Below are positions 43,731 through 53,349 of a DNA stretch of 64,000 bases, one piece after another. The notes under the pieces were generated by a model. It had not been told where the DNA came from and made no database searches. It saw only the letters and a program-made list of their open reading frames with translations. Numbering within the stretch: the stretch's first letter is position 1; every line of letters begins with the position of its first letter. Origin of the DNA: Parabacteroides distasonis (lineage in GTDB: Bacteria > Bacteroidota > Bacteroidia > Bacteroidales > Tannerellaceae); assembly GCA_015060925.1 (NCBI GenBank), contig SUXM01000010.1, forward strand, positions 24,792 through 88,791, given 5' to 3'. The translations under genes and the position numbers were made by a program.

Positions 43731-44507
43731 ATGATTAAAGCTGTTTTTTTTGATATTGATGGAACATTGGTGAGTTTTAAAACCCATGCGATCCCACAGT
43801 CGACTATAGAAGCCTTGGCTGCTTTAAGGGAGAGAGGTATTAAAGTTTTTATTGCAACTGGTCGCCCATTGGTTGCGATTAATAATTTGGGAGATCAAGT
43901 CTTTGACGGATATGTGACGATGAATGGTGGTTGTGTTTTGGTTGGAGATGACAAGGTAATTCATCGGCAGATTATTCCGGAAGAGGATGTGCAGGCTTTG
44001 TTTCGCTATTGGGAAAAGGAGGGTGAATTCCCTTGTGCATTTGTTTTAGAACATAAAATTTGGATGAATTATACAGATAAAGCAGTGGATGAGATTTTTT
44101 GCATGTTGAATTTTCCGGCACCGCCTATTTGTCCATTGGAGCAAATCAAAGGGCAGGCTGTTTCACAGATTATTGCTTTTTTTACGGAAGAAAAGGAAAA
44201 GCATATTATGGAGATTTTACCTCATTGTGAATCAACTCGTTGGAATCCTTTGTTTACTGATCTGGTTCCATTAGGTATTAGTAAACGTGTGGGAATTGAT
44301 AAGATGTTGGAATATTTTCGGATAAACTTAGATGAATGTATGGCTTTTGGCGATGGAGGAAATGACATTCAGATGCTGAGTCATGCCGGGATAGGTATTG
44401 CAATGGGTAATGCTTCGGATGAGGTGAAAAAAGTAGCGGATTTTGTGACAGATTCGGTTGATGAAGATGGGGTTTATAAGGCTCTCAAACATTTTAAAGT
44501 TATCTAA
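43731..44507 (+). CDS. HAD-superfamily (Cof-type, class IIB) phosphatase
   Basis: A 258-residue cytoplasmic hydrolase. HAD motif I is FFDIDGTLV (residues 7-15), motif II ATGRP near 45, the Lys of motif III is SKRVGIDKM near 188, and motif IV is AFGDGGNDIQML near 206. The C2B cap lies between motifs II and III. Such enzymes remove phosphate from sugar phosphates, nucleotides or flavin precursors; the substrate is not evident. It has its own promoter and no close partner gene. Confidence 0.9.
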   Translation: MIKAVFFDIDGTLVSFKTHAIPQSTIEALAALRERGIKVFIATGRPLVAINNLGDQVFDGYVTMNGGCVLVGDDKVIHRQIIPEEDVQALFRYWEKEGEFPCAFVLEHKIWMNYTDKAVDEIFCMLNFPAPPICPLEQIKGQAVSQIIAFFTEEKEKHIMEILPHCESTRWNPLFTDLVPLGISKRVGIDKMLEYFRINLDECMAFGDGGNDIQMLSHAGIGIAMGNASDEVKKVADFVTDSVDEDGVYKALKHFKVI

Positions 44508-44576
44508 TCCAAATAGATAAACGGGATAACAAAAATATTTTATATGTTTTATAGCATATTATTGAGGGAAAGTACG

Positions 44577-44585
44577 TATATTTGC
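44577..44585 (+). promoter_or_regulatory. -7 promoter box for the 51-residue orphan gene
   Basis: TATATTTGC is a full match to TAnnTTTG, 74 nt before the small ORF. Confidence 0.62.
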
Positions 44586-44659
44586 AGCGAAATTAAAAGA
44601 TAGTTTAGGTTTTTATTATTAATTGTTTTCTTAGCGTAGAAGACGTAAAGTTTTTATTT

Positions 44660-44815
44660 ATGATGAGAGAAAATGAAAAATGTATGCGAACTTTAGCTAT
44701 GTTACGTTATCAAGCAGAACGTTACCAATCAATGGGTAATGGATTGATGTGTCAGCATATAAATGCTGAAATTCGTAAACTAATGAATGAAAAGAACGAG
44801 AATCAGAAGAATTAA
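44660..44815 (+). CDS. Small 51-residue protein, own promoter and terminator
   Basis: The frame MMRENEKCMRTLAMLRYQAE continues to RKLMNEKNENQKN. It is helical and charged, with no membrane segment. It is too short for standard ORF cut-offs, but it is framed by a full promoter box 74 nt upstream and a strong terminator 41 nt downstream, and no other gene uses them. I do not recognise the family. The leader of about 65 nt could contain a regulatory site. A second ATG at 44663 is equally good. Confidence 0.6.
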   Translation: MMRENEKCMRTLAMLRYQAERYQSMGNGLMCQHINAEIRKLMNEKNENQKN

Positions 44816-44856
44816 GTCCCTTTCTTTACCAATAAACGGTTTAGAAGATTAACGAG

Positions 44857-44899
44857 AAAGGTCAAACTATACTTGATAAGTAAAGTTTGACCTTTTTTT
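44857..44899 (+). terminator. Intrinsic terminator after the small gene
   Basis: AAAGGTCAAACT pairs perfectly with AGTTTGACCTTT (12 bp) and runs into TTTTTTT. Confidence 0.9.
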
Positions 44900-44932
44900 G
44901 TTTTCATAAGGTTTTCTCTATAAATAGATTGT

Positions 44933-44940
44933 TATCTTTG
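44933..44940 (+). promoter_or_regulatory. -7 promoter box for the M28 peptidase gene
   Basis: TATCTTTG matches TAnnTTTG, 34 nt before the ATG at 44975. Confidence 0.62.
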
Positions 44941-44974
44941 TTGGAAAATAAAGTTACAATCAATAAAACTAAAG

Positions 44975-45973
44975 ATGAGAAAAGTTGTTTTGTTTGCTTG
45001 CTTGGTGTTTTTCTATTCATGGTTATGGGCTGAATCTCCGGTGAAAAAAGGAGTGGATGCGATTAATAAGGTGGATGCAGAAGCTTATATCTCTTTTTTG
45101 GCAAGCGACTTATTGGAAGGTCGGGAGGCTGGTTCAAGAGGAAACCGTATTGCCGGAGAATATATTGTGTCCAACTTGAAGTTATTGGGCATTGAGCCTT
45201 TGTTTGATAATTATTACCAACCTTTTGAGGCTTATGGAAGAGAGAGGCAGAAAAAAGGACGTTTTCAAGTACATCCGGATTCGATTATAAAATTGAAACA
45301 AGATACACACCGGAAGTTAGCTTTGAATAATATTTTTGGAAAAATAGAGGGGAAAAATCCCAATGAATATGTCGTTATAGGTGCTCATTATGATCATTTG
45401 GGATATGATTCATCGTTGTGCGGAGATCAGATTTATAATGGAGCGGATGATAATGCGTCTGGGGTTTCAGCTGTATTACAGGTAGCCAAGGCTTTTATGG
45501 TAACAGGTGTACAACCTGAACGTACAATTATTTTTGCTTTTTGGGACGGTGAAGAAAAGGGATTATTGGGCTCTAAATATTTTGTTCAAACATTTCCGGA
45601 TATTGATAAGGTTAAAGGATATTTGAATTATGATATGATTGGACGAAATAATGATGAGACCAAACCTATGCATGTGGTCTATTTTTATACAGCTTCTCAT
45701 CCGGTGTTTGGAGATTGGTTAAAAAAAGATATAAAGCAATATGGATTGAAACTTTCTCCGGATTATCGTCCGTGGGACAAACCGGTGGGAGGGAGTGATA
45801 ATGCATCGTTTGCTTTGTTAGATATTCCGGTGATATGGTATCATACGGATGGCCATCCCGATTATCACATGCCAGGTGATCATGTTGAGAAAATCAATTG
45901 GGATAAATTAGTAGATATCACAAAAGCCTCTTTCCTTAATATGTGGAATTTGGCAAATGAGAAGAGTTTCTGA
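44975..45973 (+). CDS. Secreted M28 family zinc aminopeptidase
   Basis: A 332-residue exported peptidase: a signal peptide (about 1-20, ending LWAE) and a mature M28 domain with two-zinc ligands in order. These are GAHYDHLG (His), NGADDNASG (bridging Asp), WDGEEKGLLGS (catalytic Glu pair), LNYDMIGR (Asp), and the final His in YHTDGHPDYHMPGD. No PA insert or other added domain is seen. It probably trims peptides in the periplasm. lepA follows after 36 nt but from its own promoter. Confidence 0.92.
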   Translation: MRKVVLFACLVFFYSWLWAESPVKKGVDAINKVDAEAYISFLASDLLEGREAGSRGNRIAGEYIVSNLKLLGIEPLFDNYYQPFEAYGRERQKKGRFQVHPDSIIKLKQDTHRKLALNNIFGKIEGKNPNEYVVIGAHYDHLGYDSSLCGDQIYNGADDNASGVSAVLQVAKAFMVTGVQPERTIIFAFWDGEEKGLLGSKYFVQTFPDIDKVKGYLNYDMIGRNNDETKPMHVVYFYTASHPVFGDWLKKDIKQYGLKLSPDYRPWDKPVGGSDNASFALLDIPVIWYHTDGHPDYHMPGDHVEKINWDKLVDITKASFLNMWNLANEKSF

Positions 45974-45982
45974 AAAAAACAC

Positions 45983-45991
45983 TATCTTTGC
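45983..45991 (+). promoter_or_regulatory. -7 promoter box for lepA
   Basis: TATCTTTGC matches TAnnTTTG, only 18 nt before the lepA ATG, so the leader would be about 12 nt. Confidence 0.6.
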
Positions 45992-46009
45992 GATATAAAT
46001 AATAGTTAA

Positions 46010-47797
46010 ATGAAGAATATCCGTAATTTCTGTATTATAGCTCATATAGACCATGGTAAAAGTACCTTGGCCGATCGTCTATTAGAGTACACGAAGACTG
46101 TAGAAGGAAAAGACTTGCAGGCGCAGGTGTTGGATGATATGGATCTTGAACGTGAACGTGGTATTACAATCAAGAGTCATGCGATTCAAATGAAATACCA
46201 TTATAAAGGGGAAGATTATATTTTGAATTTGATCGATACTCCGGGACATGTCGATTTCTCGTATGAAGTTTCTCGTTCTATTGCAGCATGCGAAGGGGCA
46301 TTGTTGATTGTTGATGCAGCGCAAGGCATTCAGGCGCAAACAATTTCTAACTTGTATATGGCCATCGAAAATGACTTGGAAATTATTCCGGTCATGAATA
46401 AGATTGATTTGCCGAGTGCGATGCCAGATGAAGTGGAAGACCAGATTGTGGAGTTGTTAGGATGCCCACGTGAAGATATTTTAAGAGCGAGTGGTAAAAC
46501 CGGTGAAGGTGTTTATGATATATTAAATACGATTGTAGAGAAGGTACCTGCTCCTAAAGGGGATCCTGAAGCTCCTCTTCAATGCTTGATTTTTGACTCG
46601 GTATTTAATTCATTCAGAGGTATTATCGCCTATTTCAAAGTGGTGAATGGAGTTATAAGAAAAGGTGACCATGTGAAATTCATTGCAACGGGTAAAGAAT
46701 ACGATGCGGATGAGGTGGGGGTTTTAAAGTTGACGATGTCTCCTCGTGATGAGATTAGAACAGGAGATGTTGGTTATATAATATCTGGAATTAAAACATC
46801 CCGTGAGGTTCGTGTTGGAGATACGATCACTCACGTAGCTCGTCCTGCTAAAGATGCTATTGCCGGTTTTGAAGAGGTTAAGCCGATGGTCTTTGCCGGT
46901 GTTTATCCGATAGATAGTGAGGATTTTGAGAATTTGCGTGCCTCTTTGGAGAAACTTCAGTTGAATGATGCTTCATTGACTTTCCAACCGGAAAGCTCCG
47001 CAGCCTTAGGTTTTGGTTTCCGTTGCGGTTTCTTAGGTTTGTTACATATGGAAATTGTGCAAGAACGTTTGGATCGTGAGTTTAACATGGATGTAATTAC
47101 CACAGTCCCGAACGTTTCTTATAAAGTGTATGACAAGAAAGGAAATTGTAAGGAAGTGCATAACCCAAGTGGTTTGCCTGATCCTACATTGATTGATCAT
47201 ATTGATGAACCTTATATTCGTGCTTCTGTAATCACTAATACCTCTTTTATCGGTCCTATCATGACGCTTTGTTTGGGTAAACGTGGTATTTTGATTAAAC
47301 AAGAGTATATCTCAGGAGATCGTGTAGAAATTCATTATGATATGCCATTAGGGGAAATTGTGATAGATTTTTATGATAAATTGAAGAGTATTTCAAAAGG
47401 ATATGCCTCTTTTGATTACCATATTTATGATTTCCGCCCAAGTAAATTGGTCAAATTAGATATTTTATTGAATGGTGAGCCGGTCGATGCTCTTTCTACA
47501 TTGACACATATTGATAATAGTGTGACATTTGGTCGACGTATGTGTGAAAAATTGAAAGAATTGATACCTCGTCAGCAATTTGATATCGCTATTCAAGCAG
47601 CGATAGGAGCAAAGATTATTGCTCGTGAAACAGTTAAAGCGGTGCGTAAGGATGTAACTGCTAAATGTTATGGTGGTGATATCTCTCGTAAACGTAAATT
47701 GTTGGAAAAGCAGAAAGAAGGTAAGAAACGTATGAAACAGATTGGAACAGTGGAGGTTCCTCAGAAAGCATTCTTGGCTGTTTTGAAGTTGGACTAA
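46010..47797 (+). CDS. lepA: Elongation factor 4 (LepA)
   Basis: A 595-residue translational GTPase, the usual length for LepA. G1 is [10 protein letters not shown]2 has RGITI, G3 is DTPGHVDF, G4 NKIDL and G5 SGKTGEGV. It lacks EF-G domain IV and has the LepA-specific C-terminal domain with [28 protein letters not shown] cut here as [20 protein letters not shown]. LepA acts on stalled or initiating ribosomes. It has its own promoter; no terminator hairpin is seen after it. Confidence 0.96.
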   Translation: MKNIRNFCIIAHIDHGKSTLADRLLEYTKTVEGKDLQAQVLDDMDLERERGITIKSHAIQMKYHYKGEDYILNLIDTPGHVDFSYEVSRSIAACEGALLIVDAAQGIQAQTISNLYMAIENDLEIIPVMNKIDLPSAMPDEVEDQIVELLGCPREDILRASGKTGEGVYDILNTIVEKVPAPKGDPEAPLQCLIFDSVFNSFRGIIAYFKVVNGVIRKGDHVKFIATGKEYDADEVGVLKLTMSPRDEIRTGDVGYIISGIKTSREVRVGDTITHVARPAKDAIAGFEEVKPMVFAGVYPIDSEDFENLRASLEKLQLNDASLTFQPESSAALGFGFRCGFLGLLHMEIVQERLDREFNMDVITTVPNVSYKVYDKKGNCKEVHNPSGLPDPTLIDHIDEPYIRASVITNTSFIGPIMTLCLGKRGILIKQEYISGDRVEIHYDMPLGEIVIDFYDKLKSISKGYASFDYHIYDFRPSKLVKLDILLNGEPVDALSTLTHIDNSVTFGRRMCEKLKELIPRQQFDIAIQAAIGAKIIARETVKAVRKDVTAKCYGGDISRKRKLLEKQKEGKKRMKQIGTVEVPQKAFLAVLKLD

Positions 47798-47865
47798 ATT
47801 GAAAAAGCATTTTTATTATTGCAAAGTGACAATGTGTGCTTTGTTATATAATAAATCAAAACAAA

Positions 47866-48816
47866 ATGAGACATTCTATAGGATATCTGCCGAAAGAGAC
47901 AAGAGAAGAGCTGAGTTTTATTCTTCGCTTGATTCGCCATTATGTGAAAGATGTTAATATGGTGATATTGTATGGTAGTTATGCTCGTGATTCGTATGTG
48001 ATTTGGGATGAAAGATATGAATTTGGTGTTCATACTTCTTATCAAAGTGATTATGATATATTAGTTGTTATTTCTAATTTGAATACAAAAATTACAGAAG
48101 AGATACTTCGACATAAATTAATCGAAACTTATCATAAACACTTGTCTTGGCGTCGTCATGCTACTCCTCGTTTTATCGTTGAAAACATTAAATCTTTAAA
48201 TCAGAATTTAAGTAACTCCCATTATTTTTTTACGGAGATAGTGCGAGATGGAGTCTTATTGTATGATGATAAACAATTTAAGTTGACCTCTCCACGTATT
48301 TTGAATTTTTCTGAAATAAAAGATTTCGCTAAAGTTGAATTTGAACGTTATTACCCTTCGGCAGTAAGTATGTTAGATTCAGTCTCTTCTTATTTTATGA
48401 AGAAAGATGATTGGATGAATGCTGCCTTTTTGTTACATCAAGCTTGTGAAAAGTTTTATTGTGTGATTTTACTTGTTTGGACAAATTATCGTCCTAAGAA
48501 TCATAAGTTAGCAGAACTGGCTGCAATGGTTAAAGACTTTGATCGTGAGTTATCTGCCGTGTTTCCATTGAATACACCTGAATCTGTAGAATGTTTCAAT
48601 CTTTTGTGTTGTGCCTATATTGATGCTCGTTACAATAAAGATTATAGGATCACGAGTGAACAATTGGAGTATCTTCTTACTCGTGTCGAATACTTAAAGG
48701 ATGTGACAGAACGTATTTGTAACGAGAAATTGGCTTCTTATGAGCAGAAGGATAAGAAGAATGTTATATATTCATATCCTAAAGACCAATCAAAGGCCGC
48801 TGAAGATCCTCTATAA
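47866..48816 (+). CDS. Fused nucleotidyltransferase-HEPN protein
   Basis: A 316-residue protein with two parts. The N-terminal half is a minimal nucleotidyltransferase: ILYGSYARDS (Gly37, Ser38) and SDYDIL (Asp62, Asp64) give the metal-binding D-x-D site. The C-terminal half (about 165-300) is a HEPN helical bundle with FLLHQACEKFYC and a short basic motif YRPKNH. Homologues are widespread in Bacteroidetes as single-chain proteins; separate MNT and HEPN pairs act as antitoxin and RNase toxin, so self-regulation within one chain is possible (inference). The ATG at 47866 (MRHSIGYLP) is preferred over the upstream ATG at 47836. It converges with the antiporter gene, 8 nt away. Confidence 0.8.
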   Translation: MRHSIGYLPKETREELSFILRLIRHYVKDVNMVILYGSYARDSYVIWDERYEFGVHTSYQSDYDILVVISNLNTKITEEILRHKLIETYHKHLSWRRHATPRFIVENIKSLNQNLSNSHYFFTEIVRDGVLLYDDKQFKLTSPRILNFSEIKDFAKVEFERYYPSAVSMLDSVSSYFMKKDDWMNAAFLLHQACEKFYCVILLVWTNYRPKNHKLAELAAMVKDFDRELSAVFPLNTPESVECFNLLCCAYIDARYNKDYRITSEQLEYLLTRVEYLKDVTERICNEKLASYEQKDKKNVIYSYPKDQSKAAEDPL

Positions 48817-48824
48817 AATGAGTG

Positions 48825-51152
48825 TTATTCTTTTGTCTGGGTTTCTGTTTTTTCTTGATATTTGTTTAAAATCAAAGTGGAAGGCATTTTTTGTAAAGCT
48901 TCTTTTCGCTGTTCAGAAACCTCGTTCCATGTCTCATATCCAATTAACATGAAGTTAAAACCATAAAATAGTCCCTGTGTTAAGTCATTATCTTGAAGTA
49001 GACTCGCTCTTGGTATAGAGGTAATAAAATCGTTAAAAGTGTTCATCATTTGGTTATATCCGGGGGTAGTTGTGTTAGCTCTATTGAGAATGCTTACTGA
49101 ACCATGAGTGCTTTTAAGGAGTGTTTTTGCATAGTCCAATAAGAATAGTTCTTTTTCGTTGCTACAAATGATGATGAGGTTTGAAGCTTTGATGAAGTTA
49201 CGGTTTATGAAGACTCCGACATCGCAATGGCTTCGGGCGATAAATGTCTTTGTCTTATCTTTTAATAAATCACCGGGATAGAACCATGATTCCGGTGCTT
49301 TGAAACGGCGGAAGAAACGGTTATAGAAAGAAGTTCGGTAGCGGTTGGCCTCTATATCTTCCGGAGAGTTACTATATGAGATTCCAGAACCGACAAGTAA
49401 GAAGTCATATCCTTCGTTATTGACAATGTTGCAAATATCTTCTCCTGCATTGTTTGATATTTCATATCGTGTTTGAATTTGGATTCCTAATTTTTTTGCT
49501 CCATATAAAATGGGTTCAAAACTAATTGCTTTGAAATTATCTGTATGCAAGGGGTTTATATCTGCTCCGACTGTTAAATGAAGAGCTGTTAAATTTAATT
49601 TTTTGCTTCCACGTGCAAACATTTGATGGGCAACATCCAACATGATTTGTCCGTTACCTGCGCGTCCAAAAGATAATAGGACTTTGAAAGCACCATTGAA
49701 AGGTTCAATTGTAGAACGATGTTGTTGCTTTATCTTATCATGAGTTTTAAATCCTAAGTCGATGAAAGAGACAAGAGGTGTGGTCATAAAGGTGGTGATT
49801 AATGTCATAAGAACCAACATGACGAAAATAGAAGGAGGGAGTATCTGCATATCATATCCGATAGTCAATACAACCAATTCCATTAAACCTCGAGTGTTCA
49901 TCAAAGCTCCTATATAAAGACTGTCTTTCCAACTCTCTCCGACAAACCTGGCAGAAAACATCGCTCCTCCGAATTTCCCGATAATGGCTACAACAATGAA
50001 GATACCACACATACTCCAAAGTTCGGGTGTGTTTAATAGGCCGATTTCGGTTCGGAGACCTGTCGATACAAAAAATAATGGTAAGAATAAAGCCAAAGAG
50101 ACATCTTCCACCTTCTCTGTCATAATTTTTCGGAACTTTACATTGCTTGGCATCACTACACCTGCGATAAAAGCGCCGAAAAGAGCATGTAAGCCTAAAA
50201 TCTCCGTAAAATAAGAAGAAATAACCAATAGCAGGAAGATGAATGCAACCAACCCCTTGTCGATAACTTCTTTATTGTGATAGATATGTCCGACCATCCG
50301 TAAAAAAGGACGGACAACAAAGAACATAAAACCTATATATAAGAAAGAAAAAGCAATGTTATAAATAGCACTAAGCATACTTCCTGCTTGTGCAATAGCT
50401 ATCACTACTGCTAAAAGACACCATGCTGTAATGTCACCATTGGCAGCACTGGCTAAAGAGATTGTCCCTAAATGAGTTTTGGTTAATCCTTTCTCTTGTA
50501 TAATACGGGCCAATACCGGAAAAGCAGTGATGCTCATGGCTATCCCAATAAAGAGGGCAAATGAGATAAATGGAGTCTCTTTGTTGGCGTATGAGCCATA
50601 GACGAAATAGGCTGTCAACATCCCGCAGAAAAAGGGAACAATGGTACTTGTGTGGCTGATTAAGATAGTCTCCTTTAGTTTCTTTCGAACTTCGGTTATA
50701 TCTAATTCCATCCCGATGGCGAACATGAATAAGATCAAGCCAAACTGGCTTAATATAGTAATATTTGATAAAGAGTCTGGTGGAAAAAGAAATTCCGACA
50801 CGTTAGGCAGTAAATTCCCAAGGACGGAAGGCCCTAAAACGATACCTGCCACAATCTCTCCAATCACAGTGGGTTGGCCTATTTTCAGAAACAGCCAACC
50901 GAATATCCTGCAAACGATTAATATGGCGATGATTTGGAGCAGTAAAATCCCGATAGAAGAGTGTATGTGGTGGGTGACTGAATTTAAAAAGATAAGGAAG
51001 CCTTCTCCTAAACTTTGGGGAGCATCATGCATGGTTTGGATTGCATGGCCAACCTGTATACTTTCTCCTTCTTTAATGATGAGATACATCAGTGAACCAA
51101 AGATTAAGAGCATCAATATATAGAAGGTTATGCTTTTTGTCCCTTTTCCCAT
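48825..51152 (-). CDS. CPA2-type cation:proton antiporter with C-terminal cytoplasmic domain
   Basis: A 775-residue membrane protein with an extra N-terminal helix, then about 12 membrane helices of the NhaS/KefB-type exchanger. The IGQPTVIGEIVAGIVLGPS block, the FMFAIGMELD motif, and ASAANGDITAWCLLA (the Asp-containing ion-binding helix) are clear. After about residue 430 a ~340-residue cytoplasmic tail carries UspA-like segments (KVLLSFGRAGNG, FLLVGSGIS). It exchanges Na+ or K+ for H+; ion choice cannot be read from the sequence. It has its own promoter box and no partner gene. Confidence 0.88.
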   Translation of the reverse strand: MGKGTKSITFYILMLLIFGSLMYLIIKEGESIQVGHAIQTMHDAPQSLGEGFLIFLNSVTHHIHSSIGILLLQIIAILIVCRIFGWLFLKIGQPTVIGEIVAGIVLGPSVLGNLLPNVSEFLFPPDSLSNITILSQFGLILFMFAIGMELDITEVRKKLKETILISHTSTIVPFFCGMLTAYFVYGSYANKETPFISFALFIGIAMSITAFPVLARIIQEKGLTKTHLGTISLASAANGDITAWCLLAVVIAIAQAGSMLSAIYNIAFSFLYIGFMFFVVRPFLRMVGHIYHNKEVIDKGLVAFIFLLLVISSYFTEILGLHALFGAFIAGVVMPSNVKFRKIMTEKVEDVSLALFLPLFFVSTGLRTEIGLLNTPELWSMCGIFIVVAIIGKFGGAMFSARFVGESWKDSLYIGALMNTRGLMELVVLTIGYDMQILPPSIFVMLVLMTLITTFMTTPLVSFIDLGFKTHDKIKQQHRSTIEPFNGAFKVLLSFGRAGNGQIMLDVAHQMFARGSKKLNLTALHLTVGADINPLHTDNFKAISFEPILYGAKKLGIQIQTRYEISNNAGEDICNIVNNEGYDFLLVGSGISYSNSPEDIEANRYRTSFYNRFFRRFKAPESWFYPGDLLKDKTKTFIARSHCDVGVFINRNFIKASNLIIICSNEKELFLLDYAKTLLKSTHGSVSILNRANTTTPGYNQMMNTFNDFITSIPRASLLQDNDLTQGLFYGFNFMLIGYETWNEVSEQRKEALQKMPSTLILNKYQEKTETQTKE

Positions 51153-51174
51153 TGTTTTTCTTATACGTTTGCAT

Positions 51175-51183
51175 GCAAAAATA
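51175..51183 (-). promoter_or_regulatory. -7 promoter box for the antiporter gene
   Basis: Minus-strand TATTTTTGC matches TAnnTTTG, 22 nt before the start at 51152. Confidence 0.6.
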
Positions 51184-51269
51184 GTAAATTTGGTTCAAGT
51201 ATTCGATTAATAGTGGGTGAAACTTTATTAATGGTCTCTATTTTGTATTCATGTTTCTATTTTTTCTTA

Positions 51270-51277
51270 TATCTTTG
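51270..51277 (+). promoter_or_regulatory. -7 promoter box for the glgB-manA operon
   Basis: TATCTTTG matches TAnnTTTG, 24 nt before the glgB ATG. Confidence 0.62.
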
Positions 51278-51301
51278 TGCAAAACCAATTAACATAAAAT
51301 C

Positions 51302-53323
51302 ATGGATTCGTTAAATCTAATAAAAAATGATCCTTGGTTGGAACCTTATAAGGATGCAATCGAAGGACGGTATCAGTATGTAGTGAATAAAGAAAAGAGT
51401 TTGACCAATAAAGGAAAACAAACTTTATCAGATTTTGCATCTGGGTATCTTTATTTTGGATTACATAAGACAAAGAAAGGATGGGTGTTTCGTGAATGGG
51501 CACCTAATGCTACTGCTATTTATTTGATTGGAGATTTCAATGCGTGGAAGAAGGAAGATCAGTATAAATTAAAACGATTGGCGAATGGTGTTTGGGAAAT
51601 CACATTGGCAGAAGATTTATTGCATCATGGTGATTTGTTCAAACTTTTGGTAGAATGGAAAGGTGGTAGTGGTGAACGTATTCCGGCTTGGATCAGACGT
51701 GTTGTGCAGGATGATAATACCAAGATCTTCAGTGCACAGGTTTGGAATCCGGAAACTTCATACGTATTCAAACATAAACGATTCAAACCGAATGTGGCTC
51801 CTCTTTTGATTTATGAATGCCATATAGGTATGGGTTCAAATGAAGAGAAGGTGGGTTCGTACGATGAATTCCGTCGTAACGTTTTGCCCCGTGTTGCCAA
51901 AGATGGATACAATGCGATTCAAATCATGGCTATCCAAGAACATCCTTATTATGGTTCGTTTGGTTATCATGTAAGTAGTTTCTTTGCTGCCTCTTCTCGT
52001 TTTGGAACACCGGAAGAGTTGAAGCAGTTGATTGATGAAGCTCACGGTATGGGTATTGCGGTGATTATGGATATTGTCCATAGCCATGCCGTAAAGAATG
52101 AGATTGAAGGTTTGGGTCGTTTCGATGGTTCATATTCACAATATTTCCATAATGATGGTCGTAGGGAACATCCTGCGTGGGACTCCTTGTGCTTTGATTA
52201 TGGAAAGAATGAGGTGCTCCATTTCCTTTTGTCAAATTGTAAATTCTGGTTGGATGAATATAAGTTTGATGGCTTCCGTTTTGATGGTGTGACATCCATG
52301 TTGTATTACAGTCATGGATTAGGTGAAGCGTTCTGTAATTATGGAGATTATTATAACGGCCACCAAGATGGAGATGCAATCGCTTATTTGACATTGGCCA
52401 ACAAGTTGATCCATGAAGTGAATAAGAATGCGATAACAATTGCGGAAGAGGTTAGTGGTATGCCAGGACTTGCTGCCAAGATTGAAGATGGTGGTTATGG
52501 TTTCGACTATCGCATGGCGATGAACATCCCTGATTATTGGATCAAGATGATCAAGGAAAAGAAAGATGAAGATTGGCATCCCTCTTCTATCTGGTGGGAA
52601 ACAACTAACCGTCGTGCCGATGAAAAGACTATCAGTTATGCGGAAAGCCATGACCAAGCGTTGGTGGGAGACAAGACCATTATTTTCCGATTGATTGATG
52701 CGGATATGTATTGGCACATGCAGAAAGATGACCATAACTTCATGGTGGAACGTGGTATTGCACTTCATAAGATGATTCGTTTGGTTACTGCTTCAACAAT
52801 CAATGGTGGTTATTTGAACTTTATGGGTAATGAGTTTGGTCATCCGGAATGGATTGACTTCCCGCGTGAAGGTAACGGATGGTCTCACAAATATGCACGT
52901 CGCCAATGGGATTTGGTTGACAACAAGGATTTGAAATACCATTTCTTGGGAGACTTCGACCGTGAGATGTTGGATGTGATTGGCAGTGTGAAGAAATTCC
53001 AAGCAACGCCGATTCAGAAGGTTTGGGATAATGACGGAGACCAGATTTTGGCTTATATGCGTAAAGATTTGGTGTTTGTTTTTAATTTCAGCCCGAATAA
53101 GTCGTTTACTGACTATGGATTCTTGGTGCCGAGAGGTGAATATGAAGTGGTATTGAATACGGATGCTATCCGCTTCGGAGGTTTCGGCCTTTCTGATGAT
53201 TCTATCCGCCATTTCACTCAGTACGATCCATTGTATAAGAAAGTAAGAAAGGAATGGTTGAAATTATATGTTCCGGCACGTAGTGCTGTCGTATTGCGAA
53301 AAGTTAAAGTAGAAAAGAAATAA
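51302..53323 (+). CDS. glgB: 1,4-alpha-glucan branching enzyme (eukaryote-like GH13_8)
   Basis: A 673-residue glycogen branching enzyme that cuts alpha-1,4 chains and rejoins them as alpha-1,6 branches. The N-terminal CBM48 domain (about 60-150) is followed by the GH13 barrel. GH13 motifs: MDIVHSHAVKN, FRFDGVTS (nucleophile Asp328), AEEVSGMP (acid Glu382) and ESHDQA. The starting block NDPWLEPYKDAIEGRYQY is like that of plant and animal branching enzymes (GH13_8), not the E. coli type. manA follows after 26 nt in what looks like one operon. Confidence 0.95.
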   Translation: MDSLNLIKNDPWLEPYKDAIEGRYQYVVNKEKSLTNKGKQTLSDFASGYLYFGLHKTKKGWVFREWAPNATAIYLIGDFNAWKKEDQYKLKRLANGVWEITLAEDLLHHGDLFKLLVEWKGGSGERIPAWIRRVVQDDNTKIFSAQVWNPETSYVFKHKRFKPNVAPLLIYECHIGMGSNEEKVGSYDEFRRNVLPRVAKDGYNAIQIMAIQEHPYYGSFGYHVSSFFAASSRFGTPEELKQLIDEAHGMGIAVIMDIVHSHAVKNEIEGLGRFDGSYSQYFHNDGRREHPAWDSLCFDYGKNEVLHFLLSNCKFWLDEYKFDGFRFDGVTSMLYYSHGLGEAFCNYGDYYNGHQDGDAIAYLTLANKLIHEVNKNAITIAEEVSGMPGLAAKIEDGGYGFDYRMAMNIPDYWIKMIKEKKDEDWHPSSIWWETTNRRADEKTISYAESHDQALVGDKTIIFRLIDADMYWHMQKDDHNFMVERGIALHKMIRLVTASTINGGYLNFMGNEFGHPEWIDFPREGNGWSHKYARRQWDLVDNKDLKYHFLGDFDREMLDVIGSVKKFQATPIQKVWDNDGDQILAYMRKDLVFVFNFSPNKSFTDYGFLVPRGEYEVVLNTDAIRFGGFGLSDDSIRHFTQYDPLYKKVRKEWLKLYVPARSAVVLRKVKVEKK

Positions 53324-53349
53324 AATAAATAAAGTAAAGAGGTTCATAT

